A DNA stretch of 64,000 bases from Phlebopus portentosus (taxonomy: Eukaryota; Basidiomycota; Agaricomycetes; Boletales; Boletinellaceae): NCBI GenBank assembly GCA_037892935.1, contig JAYXKI010000021.1:62001-126000 (forward strand). Reading direction: 5' to 3'. Position numbers and translations under genes: made by a program. Every line of letters starts with the position of its first letter. The first letter of the stretch is position 1. This document shows positions 51,290-64,000 of the stretch, piece after piece. The notes beneath the pieces were generated by a model. The model did no database searches. It saw nothing but the letters and a program-made list of their open reading frames with translations, and was not told the origin of the DNA.

Positions 51290-52585
51290 TCAGGACTCTT
51301 CGAATGTCCGGTTGTAAAACGGCAACATTAGCGGTGTGGTGACGGGTTCAGATAAAAATTTTACCGTCGGAAACCGAAGTGCCTTCAGGTTGGGGAAAAA
51401 TCCAGACAGCTTGTTAGAAGAAGTACTCATCTTGTCACCTTTCGGATGAAAAAAATCGAAAATGGCAAGTTCCTTCAAATCGTAAGACGCCAGTTTCGAG
51501 ATAAAGGGCAGAGCAATATCCCATTCTATGTCAATCCGAAGTTGCCTGAGTGGAGGCAGCTCCGGGTGTAAACCATTCGAATAACTGTGGTACAACCTGT
51601 CAGTATCATATGACATTAAGTCCGTTGCAGTGCCCAGCTCTGTGCCAGAGAAGGAGGGATAAATGCTGCCGATTGTGAGTGAAACGAGGTTCGTGAGTTC
51701 TGGCAACATCTTTAGAACTTCATCTGGGGACGGCCACTCGTTTATCGTTTGTTCTTTGCGCGCAAGCTCGATAGTAAGGCGGCTGATGTTCCTTAAATAA
51801 CTGGACGAGATGAATTCTTCGACAAAAGGACCGGGTATCAATGCAGAACGCAGTTTACAGTAACGCGTCTCATAGATCCCACTACTTTGGCCAGCCAGTC
51901 CCAGTTGGGAACCTCTTTTTGACGTACTTCGAAGTTCAAAAGCAAAATACCGTAGATGAGGGAGAACAGGACCGCACTCATTGTGCACGGTAATTGTACC
52001 GAGAAGCTCTACTCGTAGTCTTCCACCGGGAATCTGAAGCTGAGGGTCGTCGAAACTCTACCATTTGGGATTTCCATCATAAGGGCAACAATTGCGGACC
52101 TTGAATGTCGTGGAAGCCAGCAGGGCATCATGGGCCAGATACTCGAAGGTGAGAAGGTTTTCTACACCGCGATCCTCTGACGCTTTCCTCAAGTCGGATA
52201 AGTCGCCATCTGAAAAGGAGAGAGCCACGATGTATTGGACAAGTCCCAAAGGCAGGGTCGCTCGTGAAAGTTGATCGACCGATTTCGAAGTGCGACGGAG
52301 ATCCTCTACAGCGCTTCACCAATTAACTCTTGACTCTTCCATCTCTTTCTCCGCTCGTTTCAGCCGCGAAGAAAAATCGACATTTTCTGCGTTGTCATCT
52401 ATCAACTTTCGTTTAAGAATGGGCAAAGTTGAACCACTTCCACGGAATAATCTTATATTAGACGTATAAAAATCTAGAGATAAACGACAGGCGTACGATG
52501 AAGATGGTCCATAATGCTCCGACAATAAGGATGAGTATTTCAGAGCGGAATTGCAAAATCTATCACGAAGAGCTTGATAGTCCAT
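51290..52585 (-). pseudogene. LRR-like fungal gene with two in-frame stops
   Basis: A single reading frame of about 432 codons on the minus strand beginning MDYQALRDRFCNSALKYSS. It is broken only by TGA (52318-52316, after EESRVNW) and TAG (52060-52058, after GNPKW); all three parts share the same frame with no indel. The last part has leucine-rich-repeat-like strands (PHLRYFAFELRST, ISRLTIELARK, LTNLVSLTIGS, LPPLRQLRIDIEW, LKELAIFDFF, FPNLKALRFPTVKF), as in the many F-box/LRR proteins of basidiomycetes. No F-box is visible. Both stops can arise from one C-to-T change (CGA to TGA, CAG to TAG). Alternatives are sequencing error or an unusual intron structure, which the shared frame makes less likely. 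It is divergent to the kinase gene. Confidence 0.65.
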
Positions 52586-52860
52586 ATGCTAAGGCAGAGA
52601 GCGGAAAGTTGAAGCGTTGGCACGGTTATCCAAGAAGCTAGTCGTCCACGGACTGAGATGCCTCTGAGACAGACGAGTCGTTATGGTTTGAAACAAAGTC
52701 GACGAGTCGCTGCTTACTATTATTTAGTACCAAACAAACGGAGAAGCTTCTGTACGCGGCACGATCACATGACCGGAACCATCCAAGTTTCAACTTCAAC
52801 AAGTTCAAACCGAACTGACTCTTAAGGCCACTCCTATCCTCCCGTCCTTACATCCAACGA

Positions 52861-55696
52861 TGTCTGCGCCTACAACTGCATTCAACCCGTCCAATCCGAT
52901 GGATCTATATGAACCTCTGGATATAATCGGGAATGGATCCTTTGGTATCATACGCAAAGTTCGGCGGAAGTCTGATGGCGAGGTACGCGTGGTTGAATTT
53001 ACTTGTGGAATTGCAGAAGCAGATAAACTGACCAAAGTCATCTTATATGTACAGATACTTGCTAGGAAGGAGCTCAAGTTTGAGCGCATGTCCGAGAGGG
53101 ATCGGAAGCAGATCGTGGCTGAAGTGTGCGTATCATGTTGGACTTTGCTTGACCCTGTTCTAACACTACTTGCTCGGCCCTCAGCAATATCCTGAAAGAT
53201 CTGCACCACGAGAATATCGTCAGATATATCGATAGGGTATGCTGCTCTCTAAACTTTCTGGGTAAACCAGCTGACGAGGTGGCATAAAGCATGTCGACAA
53301 GGAAGCTGGCATTCTGTACATATTAATGGAATATTGCGACGGAGGTGATCTTACATCGATCATTAAACAGTGCTCACGAGTCGGGCGTCCAGTACCTGAA
53401 GACGTAGTCTGGTCGTACTTCCTTCAGCTTCTTCTTGCACTCCAACATTGCCATTGTCCGACTTCCAGCCCCGGCGAGGATGGCACCTCTGAGATCAGGC
53501 GGCAGCAGATTTTGCACAGGGATCTGAAACCGGAGAACGGTATGCAATTTAAGCTCACGGTCTCGCTCAATTCCAGTATTGACTTTTCTGTGCAGTATTT
53601 ATTAGCAAAGGCAAGACGATCAAACTAGGCGACTTTGGTCTTTCAAAGGCTCTCACGCAAACAAACTTTGCCAACACTTACGTCGGGACTCCTTACTATA
53701 TGTCACCAGAACTCATTCAAGAGAAATCGTATGACACAAAGAGTGACATTTGGTCTCTTGGCTGCTTGATCTACGAGTTATGTGCTCTAAGGCCCCCTTT
53801 CGCTGAGGCTCAGACGCATAGCGAGTTGTCCATGCTGATTCGTAATGCCCGAATTCCTCCGTTACCGAAGGGCTATTCGAGCTCATTAAGCCACGTAATC
53901 AAGTCGATGTTAAACCTGAATGTACGCCTCGACTCCTTATCTTTCTCTATCAAGCTAATTTAGCGAAATAGCCGGCTATGAGGCCCTCCGCCCAACAGCT
54001 ACTTCAGCACGAGCGGATCGACTTTGCTCGGAAAGTAGCTGATACTGAAAAAATGTAAGTGCTTTTTGGACTCTTCTTTGCTACCGCTAGCTTAACTCCT
54101 GGAAGGCTTCAGTCGGTCAAGACACATAAAGCGAATGTCATTGCAAAGGAACGCGAGCTTCAGAACCTCAGCACTGCCCTTGCACAACGCGAGACGACCC
54201 TGTCGACCACTATCGCTCAAAAAGATTCAGAAATCGCTCGTTTGAATGCGCTTGTAAGCCAGGCTGAAGAACGCACCAAGCGAGCAATAGCGGCCAGGGA
54301 AGAGGAGCTGTGCTCAGCTGTTATGCGCCGAGAGGAGGAAGTGCGCACTGCGATGGCCAAAAGAGAGGAAGAGATTCTTGATGCAGTGCGCAAGAGGGAA
54401 GAGGAAATCAATACAGCATGGCAGAAGAGAGAAGAACAGTTGCGAAGTGAGCTCCAGTCTGCCATGCAATGGGTTCAGTCACGCCAGAAAGAGCTCGCCG
54501 AAGAAGCACAGAAGATCGACGGAGCGAAAATGAAGTTGGCGAAGGAGAGAGAGCAAATACAGCAAACAACCAGAGGTTCGTGCTTCGTAATACCTATCCA
54601 TCTAATTTAAAGAGAACTGATACGGCCAACAGCGAACCGTAATGAGAAAAAACCCTTGGAGGACGTTAAGAATCTTATTGCACCCTCCAGACGTATGACT
54701 CAGGAGGAGACCGGTGATTGCGAAGCAACACCACGCAGACCAGAAGCGAATTTGCATCGTTGTCGTAGTCTTGAGACGCCAACTACATCGAAACCCATCG
54801 AAGATAAGAAAGAACAGACCGTTGCTCCAATCCCAGGCTCTGCCATGCGAGGTGTAATTCTTACCGCAACAGGCGAGGCCCTGAAGACACCAGCTCCATT
54901 CACTCACACTGCCTCAAAAGCAAATGTCGCGCTCACCAACATCATCAAGAATACCCCTGCTGTCGGTCTCAACTTCAGAAAGATTTTCGACTTTGCAGAA
55001 TCCGAGAGTTCAGATGATGAAAATGGTAATACAGATGCTGATGATGCGGAGAGCGTTACGGGCACGCTCACTACGACGAGTCATTCATGTGCTTCCTCAG
55101 TGGCGGAGTTGAATTCTCCGACAAAGGATGTGACGGCCCGTCGCCGTTCGCGAGGGAAGGACGAGACCACTTCATCGTCTGGCTCTATTTCGGCTCGTGC
55201 GAAGATGACTGTTCGCAGGCATTCGTCAACTAAAGCGAAAACAACAGCGTCGGCGCTCCCTGTACCAAAGTCCTCGCCTCAGAAGGTTGCCGTAAAGAAA
55301 GCGAGCCAGTCGGCACAGACTAAAGCGCGCCGACCATCGACTCGCACGTCAGGGCGACCAAGTATTCCGACCTCCGCTTCTACTCCTGCACTTTTCAGTG
55401 GAACACGACCAAAGTCTACCTTAGGAAAGAAGAATGCACCACTACCTTCGACACCTTACTACGACCCTTCGGACGAAGAGAACCTGCCTAGCCCATTCTT
55501 GAGACGAGTGGAACGCGGCAAGATGACGCGTGTGAGTGCTGTTGGCTTAGCCGGTAAAGGGTTGTCCGCCGGGCGAAGGAAAAGTGCCCACAATCTGCTG
55601 AGGGCCAAAGCAGCAGCCAACGCTGTTAATAACGCCCAAGCGCAGACTGCTGCTAACGCGCCAATCCCTGTTGCAAAGGAGTCGAAGTCCTCATAG
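52861..55696 (+). CDS. NIMA-related serine/threonine protein kinase, 815 aa
   Basis: Eight exons: 52861-52982, 53055-53125, 53185-53236, 53290-53539, 53596-53931, 53972-54054, 54106-54575, 54633-55696; the sum is 2448 bp, exactly 816 codons with the stop. Kinase domain from residue ~17: glycine loop IGNGSFGIIRKV, ATP lysine in ILARKELKF, catalytic loop HRDLKPEN, DFG in KLGDFGLSKAL, activation segment YVGTPYYMSPELI, and RPSAQQLLQHERI at its end. A long coiled coil follows (ERELQNLSTALAQRETTL; KREEEILDAVRKREEEI) and a basic, serine-rich tail with STPYYDPSDEENLPSPF. This is the layout of Aspergillus NIMA and yeast Fin1/Kin3, kinases that promote mitotic entry and spindle-pole events. The short insert between the two halves of the catalytic lobe (SPGEDGTSEIRRQQ) is a local addition. 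Intron 5 is only 40 bp. Confidence 0.93.
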
Positions 55697-56179
55697 TCGT
55701 TGCCGAATATTGATGCTCCGCCCTGAGATGTCTCAATATTGTTCTATCATCATCCTTTTGCCTTTGCAAGTAGCTAAATGTTTTAGATGTTTTTTTTTCG
55801 CTGTTTTTCATTGCATTTCTTTCGGGATGTCTGCACATAATTGCACTGTTCGTCTATAGGCTCTTGCACTGCCCTTCTTCAGAACTTTAGGAACCTTTAA
55901 GCATTGTACATAATACGGCCTCGCACGGCCATCGTGCTTTATGACACCGTTCTCTCTATTTCCGTGTAGCCACTCTTGTTCAAGGATAAGCTATTATTTC
56001 GCATGTCAACATTGTTTGCATGTAGAGTAGAACTTTGATCGATTACATTGCAGTAGCGACCACGGTTTACATATGTACGAAGAAACTTTCGAAAAGATAT
56101 GAGGTCCAAGAGCTCAAGAGAAAGAAAACGTCACCGTTTTCTTCATTTTAGTCTAAAGAAGATGCAGAAAGTTGACATT
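55697..56179. other. Convergent 3' flanks, 483 bp
   Basis: Between the stop of the kinase (plus strand) and that of the next gene (minus strand). No gene; no clear terminator signal beyond AT-rich tracts. Confidence 0.5.
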
Positions 56180-58218
56180 TTAAGCGGTATTGGGAACGTC
56201 GCGCTCTACTCGTCCCCGCGCTTCACAGAAGACACGCGTAGCTTCTAGCATAGATAAAGGTGCACGCGCGGACAACGTCAAGATCGCAGTCAACTCCCTC
56301 ATTGCAGATCGTGCTCCTTCGTCCCGGAGTTCTTCCGTTCGCCGTTCCCAGGCTTTGCGATCCTGAATGAGACGGTCCTCTGCGCGCCGACGCGCATCGG
56401 ATTCGCGAACAGCACTTGCAGCAGCCAAGCGATGGTCTTCCAACGCTCGCTGAAGCTTCACCTCTGTCAATCGCGCCTGGTTCTCAGCTTCGTGAAGTGC
56501 TGTGCGACATGCAGCGAGTTCGGCCGATGTCGCCGATCGACTTTCACGCAACCGCTTGTTTTCTTCACTGATAGCATCAATCCTCGCCGGAACGGAGCTA
56601 TGAGAGTCAAACAAACTGGATGATAACGGTAACACAGAATCGTAACCAGAAACAACTGGGCGTTGCGCAGAATCGTATGGAGCCTGCGGATAAGACGATG
56701 CGCCTTCTTTCTGAGAACTCCACGGGTTCCGATTTGCTGACTGAGCAATGGCATCGAGTACAGGAGTGAACGGCCCATATGTTTCCCGCAACCAGTCGAG
56801 CAACAAGACAAAATGTCTACTCGAGGACTCCTTAGAATCGGGTTCATGCATTTCCTGCTTCGCAATGCTATAGTGGCATTGAGCCATTAGCAACAAGGCA
56901 GGACGCAAGTCCGATTTTTCCATGCCTCTTTCGCGCATGACTGAAAGGACGAATGTTAATAAGAAAGAAACTGCTCCTTTGCGAAGACCAAGAGAAAACG
57001 CTTAGTTACCCTCTAGCATACTATCAACAACAGCTAGTGCATTCTTCTGAAGCTCCTTCCGCCGGTAATGAGCTGCGACGGTCATCCAGCTTTCTGGTCC
57101 ACTGAATGATGACTTCAGAGAGTCAATAACAGCTGAAATGTTATCGTCACTTAAAGAGTCTAGGTTAGTCAAGTCAAAAGCGTCCTTGCTTGGCGGTTGG
57201 GGAGGAACAGGAGGGCGAGAAGTTGGAATATAAGAATCATTAGAAGTGGACATGGCAACGTCAGAAGGTCGTTTTAACGACGTTTCTGACGGTCGTTTCA
57301 TAGACGTGTCGGATGATCGCCGGAAGGAAGGCCGTGTCGGATTGAAATCTCGTTCACGACTACGTCCGCGCTCGTCATCTCTGTCTCCATAGTAGAGGCT
57401 TTCATCTTTCGGGCGACGCGGAGGACTGACAGAGCCATTAGAGCTCCGAAAATCGTTGTTACGAAATCGAGACTTCTGGTAATTGCTGCTATAGCCGCTC
57501 TGATACCGACGATTACTGTCCCGGTTGTCCACACTCGTGTTCCAATTCTGCTTTGGTTTGGATTCGTAGGCGTAGCTTCGCTGCGAAGCGTCACGCGGAG
57601 GAACATCACGCGGGGCAGTATCACGGGGATTCTGAGAGAAATTCGTGGTAGGCCGGTATGGCTTGTGCGGAGCATCACGATAGCTAGGAGGTGGGCTTGG
57701 CCGTCTTGTAGGTTCATTCTCAAGGATCCGTTGCCGCTTCGCAGAGGTAGTGGAAGAAATTGAATATTTAGCCGAGTTCGGAGGATCTCCAGCCTGGGAT
57801 CCTTCAGTGTCTGGCTGGGCTCGTTTCTTCGGTGGATCAATACCACGAGAGAGACAGTCAAATACGTAGGCCATATTCATGTTGCGCGATAGACAATGTA
57901 CGGTAACTCCTGGACCGGCCTCCTTCTGAGCGATTGGTATAGAGTCCTTTTGAGCAAACTCGATGAAGAAATGACAGGATCCAGGTTTGTCTGATTTCCA
58001 GAACAAAACCTTGTTCCTATGATTCGAGTATATTGAGACGATGGGGGTGAACGACATCCATTGTCCACGAGAAGGACGCACCGTTTCCCGCATTTTTCTT
58101 CGTTAAAAATATTATCGACTACCCATTCGAACGATTTAGTTGTGTGAACGTTGATAACCCGTTCTGCGACGCTCATAGGTACGCTGTTGAGACGATCAAC
58201 AGCATCTTGATGATCCAT
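56180..58218 (-). CDS. Arg/Ser-rich protein with C-terminal coiled coil, function unknown
   Basis: Two clear exons, 58093-57010 and 56940-56180, joined by a 69-bp intron (GTAACT..TTCAG), giving 614 residues from MRETVRPSRGQWMSF. A folded N-terminal region (FTPIVSIYSNHRNKVLFWKS, SCHFFIEFAQKDSIPIAQK, YVFDCLSRGID) precedes a long disordered part rich in Arg, Ser and Pro with KRPSETSLKRPSD repeats. After it come a conserved-looking helix (FDLTNLDSLSDDNISAVIDSL), a segment EKSDLRPALLLMAQCHYSIAKQ and a coiled coil (NKRLRESRSATSAELAACRTALHEAENQ). Upstream of 58093, a further 42 codons starting MDHQDAVDRLNSVPMSVAE are open but one base out of frame across an A5 run at 58093-58097. One more A would fuse them, so the true start is probably at 58218. 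The family is not recognised; an RNA- or chromatin-associated role is only a guess. Confidence 0.75.
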
Positions 58219-58839
58219 TGCTCCAGGAGATGAGAGGGAAGAAGATGAGCGACGGAAGCAACTCGTAGTGTATTACGATTCGGGAAACGAAGCATTGATT
58301 GTCCACGTGACATTGCGTTGCTACAAATACGCGTAAATAACGCGATTTTTTTTTGGACTACTCTCAATTTTCTCTTTAGTATGTCCATGTGCATACCTAT
58401 GATGAATTCACACCTTAGTATTCGCATTCGTATTGACTACTTCAAGTCTACCGAAGGACGTCAGTATAAACGCTTCATCCTCACATAACTTGAGGACTAT
58501 CGAAGACGGTAACGAAGAACCTGCTATGGTCATTGCTGGAGCACCAAGCATGAAGTGCAGCACGAGAAGGGAAATCCGCACGAGTAAACTGATATGAGCT
58601 TACTCACAATACCTCCGAATTTATGCATATCAAATCTCATCAGTAAAATGAAGATATCATTCTGGCGTTCGTAATATAATTCGCTCGTATCTCAGACAAA
58701 GCATTGACTCTCGCGTATAGATTTATGTGCTTTTCTCTTAGCGGTGTAATTACAAGCGCTGCCTTCTACCCCGATCTGTTTTAGAAGCACTTAATAAACC
58801 TACCGTAGCTGTTTCAATGCCGCGAAAATTGTTGTAGAT
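58219..58839. other. Spacer, 620 bp
   Basis: Upstream of the gene ending at 58218 and of the transporter relic. No gene or recognisable element. Confidence 0.5.
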
Positions 58840-61035
58840 AGCGGCGGTGAATCCAACTACAGTTGGATCGTATCGGCATATTTACTTATTAAGTTCCCTT
58901 GCGGTTCTTCCTGAGGATAAAGCTACCGACTTCGAGCTTCATGTACTCATAAGTACAACCAGGCATGAGCCTTTATACGGAAAGCTCTCAGATGTAACTG
59001 GGCGTAGACCGATTTTGTTCTTTTCTATCGGCATGTCCCCGCTACGTCTGCGCTGTGCGGTCCTGCCCAGGATTTTACTTGGCTTGCTTTCTTGACGTCC
59101 GATGGATCTGACTGATTCAGTTAGTGGCATTCAAGGTATCGGTAGTGGAGGAAGCACACAAATGGTTTTGGCCACGATTTCCGACATCAGTATGTTCTTA
59201 TCTCGGTTACTACAGTAGAGCGTCACTTCCCATCAACTCTGCCGAGCCTGTAATTTTTAGTATTTTTGTGAAATCTTGTATGTAGATTTGTCAGAAAAGT
59301 GACTAAAAAACTCAATATCTCGTAATTTCAAAAAAATGCCAAGACATCTTTCAATTTTTTGGGAAAAAATTCCAAAACAATTCAGGAAAAATTTCCCAGG
59401 CATACTGTGTGGTGGTTCACAAAGTCATGTCAAGACAAAATAAAGCACTCCTATAGTAAAGTGAATGCCTAATTGAAGGGTGAAGGCATGGAATGCACAA
59501 CACAAAAGGGCAGCTGGTGGCATGAGCTTCTCAAGGGTACCAGACGTGGTTACGATTTTGTTCTGGCTGCTCTCATGATAAAGAAATACAAGTCCCACTG
59601 ACAAATTTCTGATGGTATCATAGCTCAAATAGTCCGTGGGGAACCTTACAATCGACTTTGCCATATGTAATTTCCTTATTTGGAAAGATCGACGCTCAAT
59701 TTTCAGACGAAAAAAAATTGCCCCCCAAATAAAATAAAAATTTGATGAATATATTTTGTACATATGGACTCCCTCTTATTTTTCCAAACATCTGCAACAC
59801 TATGCAAAACGATGTGGTGGAGGAGATGAGTCTGGAAGTTGATGTGACTTGAGTTGTCGCGTCACGACGATCTACACTGTAGTAAATTTTTTTTTTTTTG
59901 TTTCAGCTAGTCTCCACGAACGATCTTTATACACGGGAGTTGGCACTGGTTCTTCTGGATAAACTCCCCGTCTGGCAGCATCTCCATGCTTTTACAATTC
60001 CTGTTCTTACGCCAGAACCCGACAAAGAAGCGGACAATACGGGAAGTGGCGTTGAAATTCGACTTTCTGAGTTTATTCCTCTTCACTTCTGGTGTTGTTT
60101 GGTTCTTTTTGGATCTCAGGGTGCTATACCCTCGAACCCCTGGATCTCTCCAAAAACACTCGTGCCGCTAATCATCAGTTCCGTTTTGCTGATTTCCGGA
60201 AGTGCCAATGAAGTTCTAACATCTAGGGAGCCGATCATCCCCCCCTCGTCTCTCCAAGTCTCGTACGATGGCAGTCTGTCTAACATGCATCTTCATGCAC
60301 AGCTTCGTCTTTTTTTGCGCAAGCTATATATGCCGCTCTAATGAGCATTATGATAGCCGGTGTGCGCCAGATACCGCTCTCGTCAGGCGGCTCAGTCAGC
60401 CCGATCACAATCGGAGTTGTGCTTGCAAAGATGCGGCGGTAGGGGCATATTATAGAACAGGAGATGTGGCTTCTTGTAGTCGGCATTGGTGTAAGATTCT
60501 TGCTCCAAGCGCCACTCATCGTGCTTCAGGCTGCGATGGCAATTCAGGAGATGGCTACGAGTACTGGAGCATACATTCTTCTCCGGTATGTCGTATGCGT
60601 AATACTACATATGTATGTATTTTATTCAAAAGCCAAAACTTATTCCTCAATCATTGTTTTTAAGCACTCTGGGAGGGACGGTTGGTATTTCTGTCGGGAA
60701 CACGATCTTTCAGTCAGACTTATCAAAGCGTCGCCGGCTCTCCCGAGATGTCCGAGTTGTTTTTAGAGTTTCACGGACTACAAGCGATATCCAGCATTGA
60801 GCCTGATTCACTGCATGAACTGAACAAGTATGGACATACCTTCACGCGTAGTATCGCCACTATATAGCCGTCTGCACGCCTTGGCCTTTGTGAACTATAT
60901 CCTTTATATGCACTGTCATTCTTGAAGGATTTGATTATTATCTCATGCCTTTTCTGGTTAGTGTTGACTGTCCGGGAATATTCCTTAGGGCGTAACTATG
61001 ATCGCGAACGAGAGCAGAACAGGAGAAAAACTGTT
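58840..61035 (+). pseudogene. MFS drug/amino-acid transporter pseudogene
   Basis: Pieces of a 14-helix (DHA2-type) major-facilitator transporter in order, out of frame with one another and with stops. Loop 2-3 signature YGKLSDVTGRRPILFFSIG (58975); GIQGIGSGGSTQMVLATISDI (59130-59190); WQHLHAFTI and the overlapping-frame LLQFLFLRQNPTKK (59960-60020); FDFLSLFLFTSGVVWFFLDL (60060); MSGIMIAGVRQIPLSSGG-like (60340-60400); VGIGVRFLLQAPLIVLQAAMA (60480); GGTVGISVGNTIFQSDLSK (60670); and the C-terminal REYSL (60980). Functional relatives export drugs or load basic amino acids into vacuoles. An AT-rich segment of about 600 bp (59255-59890) separates the pieces at the point between helices 4 and 5 and may be an insertion. 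Confidence 0.8.
59255..59890. other. AT-rich insertion within the transporter pseudogene
   Basis: The transporter reading breaks off near 59195 after a possible intron and resumes near 59910. The intervening DNA is AT rich with T/A homopolymers and no coding similarity to the transporter. No clear inverted repeats or target duplication were found. Confidence 0.45.
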
Positions 61036-61501
61036 TCTTCCTTTATTTATCACGGTATAGAGCTTCAAATTTCCGAGGAAACACTGGTGTGTAAGGTCGG
61101 TGTTCTGCCACCTAGACCCCAACATATATTTTTTCAGCAACAATCAAACCAACTAGCGACAAGGTCAAGACGAGACGGGAACAAGACGTGCCGAAAACAT
61201 GTGAGTCGAAGAAAGTTAAGTAGGGGCATTCATGCGCTATCGTAACTCATCGCATCAATATTATGACATGGTAATCAATACCTGTATCGAGGAAGGGAAG
61301 GTTGTCGTTCAGTGGGAATAAGAGCAGTCGTGAGATATGCGGTGCAATATGTGAAGAAAGCAAGCGGCATTTTTTTAGTTGGGTACATATGCGATCGATA
61401 TGTGTTGTGGAATGCGGACAGCACGGCGAGAAGCGCGATGCACGAGGTCAGAAGTAATAACAAACAATGTGCGATGCAAGATTTATCATGCAGCGAGTAG
61501 A
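61036..61501. other. Spacer between transporter relic and PRMT1
   Basis: 465 bp of 3' flank on both sides. No gene seen. Confidence 0.5.
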
Positions 61502-63114
<1,613 letters not shown>

Positions 63115-63786
63115 GGCTGCGAGGGATGGAAAAGTGGAAGAAGAGAAAAGTTTGTTTGTTTGTTTGTTTTTGTAAGAGAAGTGTGCGTCGTGCGTCCCTG
63201 CGAGGTCGATCACAGAAAGAGAAAATTTTGGTCTTCCAAATCGGGGTATTTGCTATATTGGGATCATAGGCTTCTCCTGCTCTGTGCTCAAACAAATCAT
63301 TGTATTTTCTTCTACTTCTTGGTTATACTAGTAAGTTTTCAAGCCGACGAGACTATAGGGAAAAGAGCCATGCTGGAACCTTTAATCTATGCCTTCCACC
63401 TCTAAGATTCCTTAAAATATCTAGATTCCCTTGAGCTCATTACTACGACTATTTAAATATCTACGATGGTAATAAATACTCGTAAATCACTCTCAAGCTG
63501 TGAAATAAATCCCTTGTCAGCATACTTGCCACGTCCTAGGCTTGCCAGCCAGATAGTAGCTACCGGAGGGCAGTGTTATATTTCGATCTCCGACTGATTA
63601 CATCATTTATTCACAGCCTTAGCCTATGAGGACTGCCTACGTGTCCATTTGACTCTGCCACCTACCGCCACGTCTACACCCACCTCCTGACTCGTCCCGT
63701 CCCTTTTAGTCTCTTCACTCTCGTTTACGCTCTTTCTTCCACGTACGACCACGTCCCCTTCGAAGTTAACGACAAACACACCAGTC
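63115..63786. promoter_or_regulatory. Divergent promoter region of PRMT1 and the bZIP gene
   Basis: 672 bp between two head-to-head genes. It includes a (TTTG)n tract (GTTTGTTTGTTTGTTTG near 63151) and 5' leader sequence. No specific factor sites assigned. Confidence 0.6.
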
Positions 63787-64000
63787 ATGTCAGCACATAC
63801 CGTTAACCCCTCAGCGCTCTCATTGCCCTCGCCGCAGTCTGATGAGGCCAGCTCTCCACACCCGTCGCATTCGGACACCGCGTCGGCCCCACCGCGAAAG
63901 CGACAGAGGACCGTCATGTCAGCAGAGGAGCGCAAAGAAGCCCGCGCACACCGAAGTAGGTGGATCTATAGTTGTATATCCAACGAGTTGCTTACTGAGA
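63787..64000 (+). CDS. HAC1/Cib1-like bZIP transcription factor, first exon
   Basis: ATG at 63787 opens a serine/proline-rich N-terminus (MSAHTVNPSALSLPSPQ) followed by PPRKRQRTVMSAEERKEARAHR, the start of the basic region as in HAC1/XBP1 factors (RKEARAHRNR..). Exon 1 ends at 63955 in phase 1 at A|GTAGGTGG, so the next residue can be the conserved Asn of the basic region. The intron runs to the window edge. These factors drive the unfolded-protein response and in fungi are controlled by Ire1-dependent cytoplasmic splicing; the region where that would show lies outside the window. The call rests on 56 residues. Confidence 0.7.
   Translation, partial: MSAHTVNPSALSLPSPQSDEASSPHPSHSDTASAPPRKRQRTVMSAEERKEARAHRSRWIYSCISNELLTE

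Overview
The window reads as nuclear DNA of a basidiomycete fungus, most likely an Agaricomycete. Host genes have many short introns (about 35-120 bp, GT..AG), and the recognisable genes are typical fungal ones: a NIMA-type kinase, a type I arginine methyltransferase and the first exon of a HAC1/Cib1-like bZIP factor. The left 24.6 kb is a nest of LTR retrotransposons of the Ty3/Gypsy order.

Bases 1-24588 hold four insertions in at least three layers. The oldest is element B (minus strand, 24588 down to 6355), whose pol carries three in-frame stops. Element C, of the same family, sits in B's integrase (5' LTR 5936-6354, gag 5538-4615). Two nearly identical copies of an unrelated chromovirus, family A, lie inside the gag genes of B and C. 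Copy A (minus strand, 9991-22702) is complete, with two 1606-bp LTRs and a 5-bp target duplication GATCC. Copy A' (plus strand, 1-4614) is cut by the window edge. A and A' point in opposite directions and form an inverted repeat with arms of exactly 4614 bp. Family A has unusual content: an intact 327-codon reading frame inside the LTR (U3 side), a long coiled-coil ORF region upstream of gag, a very long protease-RT linker, and a 43-bp-periodic array of CACGTG/CACATG palindromes before the 3' LTR.

Bases 24589-38000 are degenerate. They contain a host gene cut by element B, a neighbouring host gene with one in-frame stop, a GC-rich duplicated stretch, a Tc1/mariner-type transposase relic, a decayed intron-bearing copy of an Mlp1/TPR nuclear-basket gene (about 32.3-35.8 kb), a 22-bp tandem repeat and a 617-bp element with terminal inverted repeats.

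Bases 38-51.3 kb contain one convincing gene (minus strand, 40739-42524, nuclear-looking protein of unknown function) and a long stretch with no gene I can support.

Bases 51.3-64 kb are the conserved host part: a nonsense-interrupted LRR-like gene, the NIMA kinase, a large arginine/serine-rich protein with a coiled-coil end, an MFS transporter pseudogene, PRMT1/HMT1, and divergently from it the start of a HAC1-like bZIP gene running off the window.
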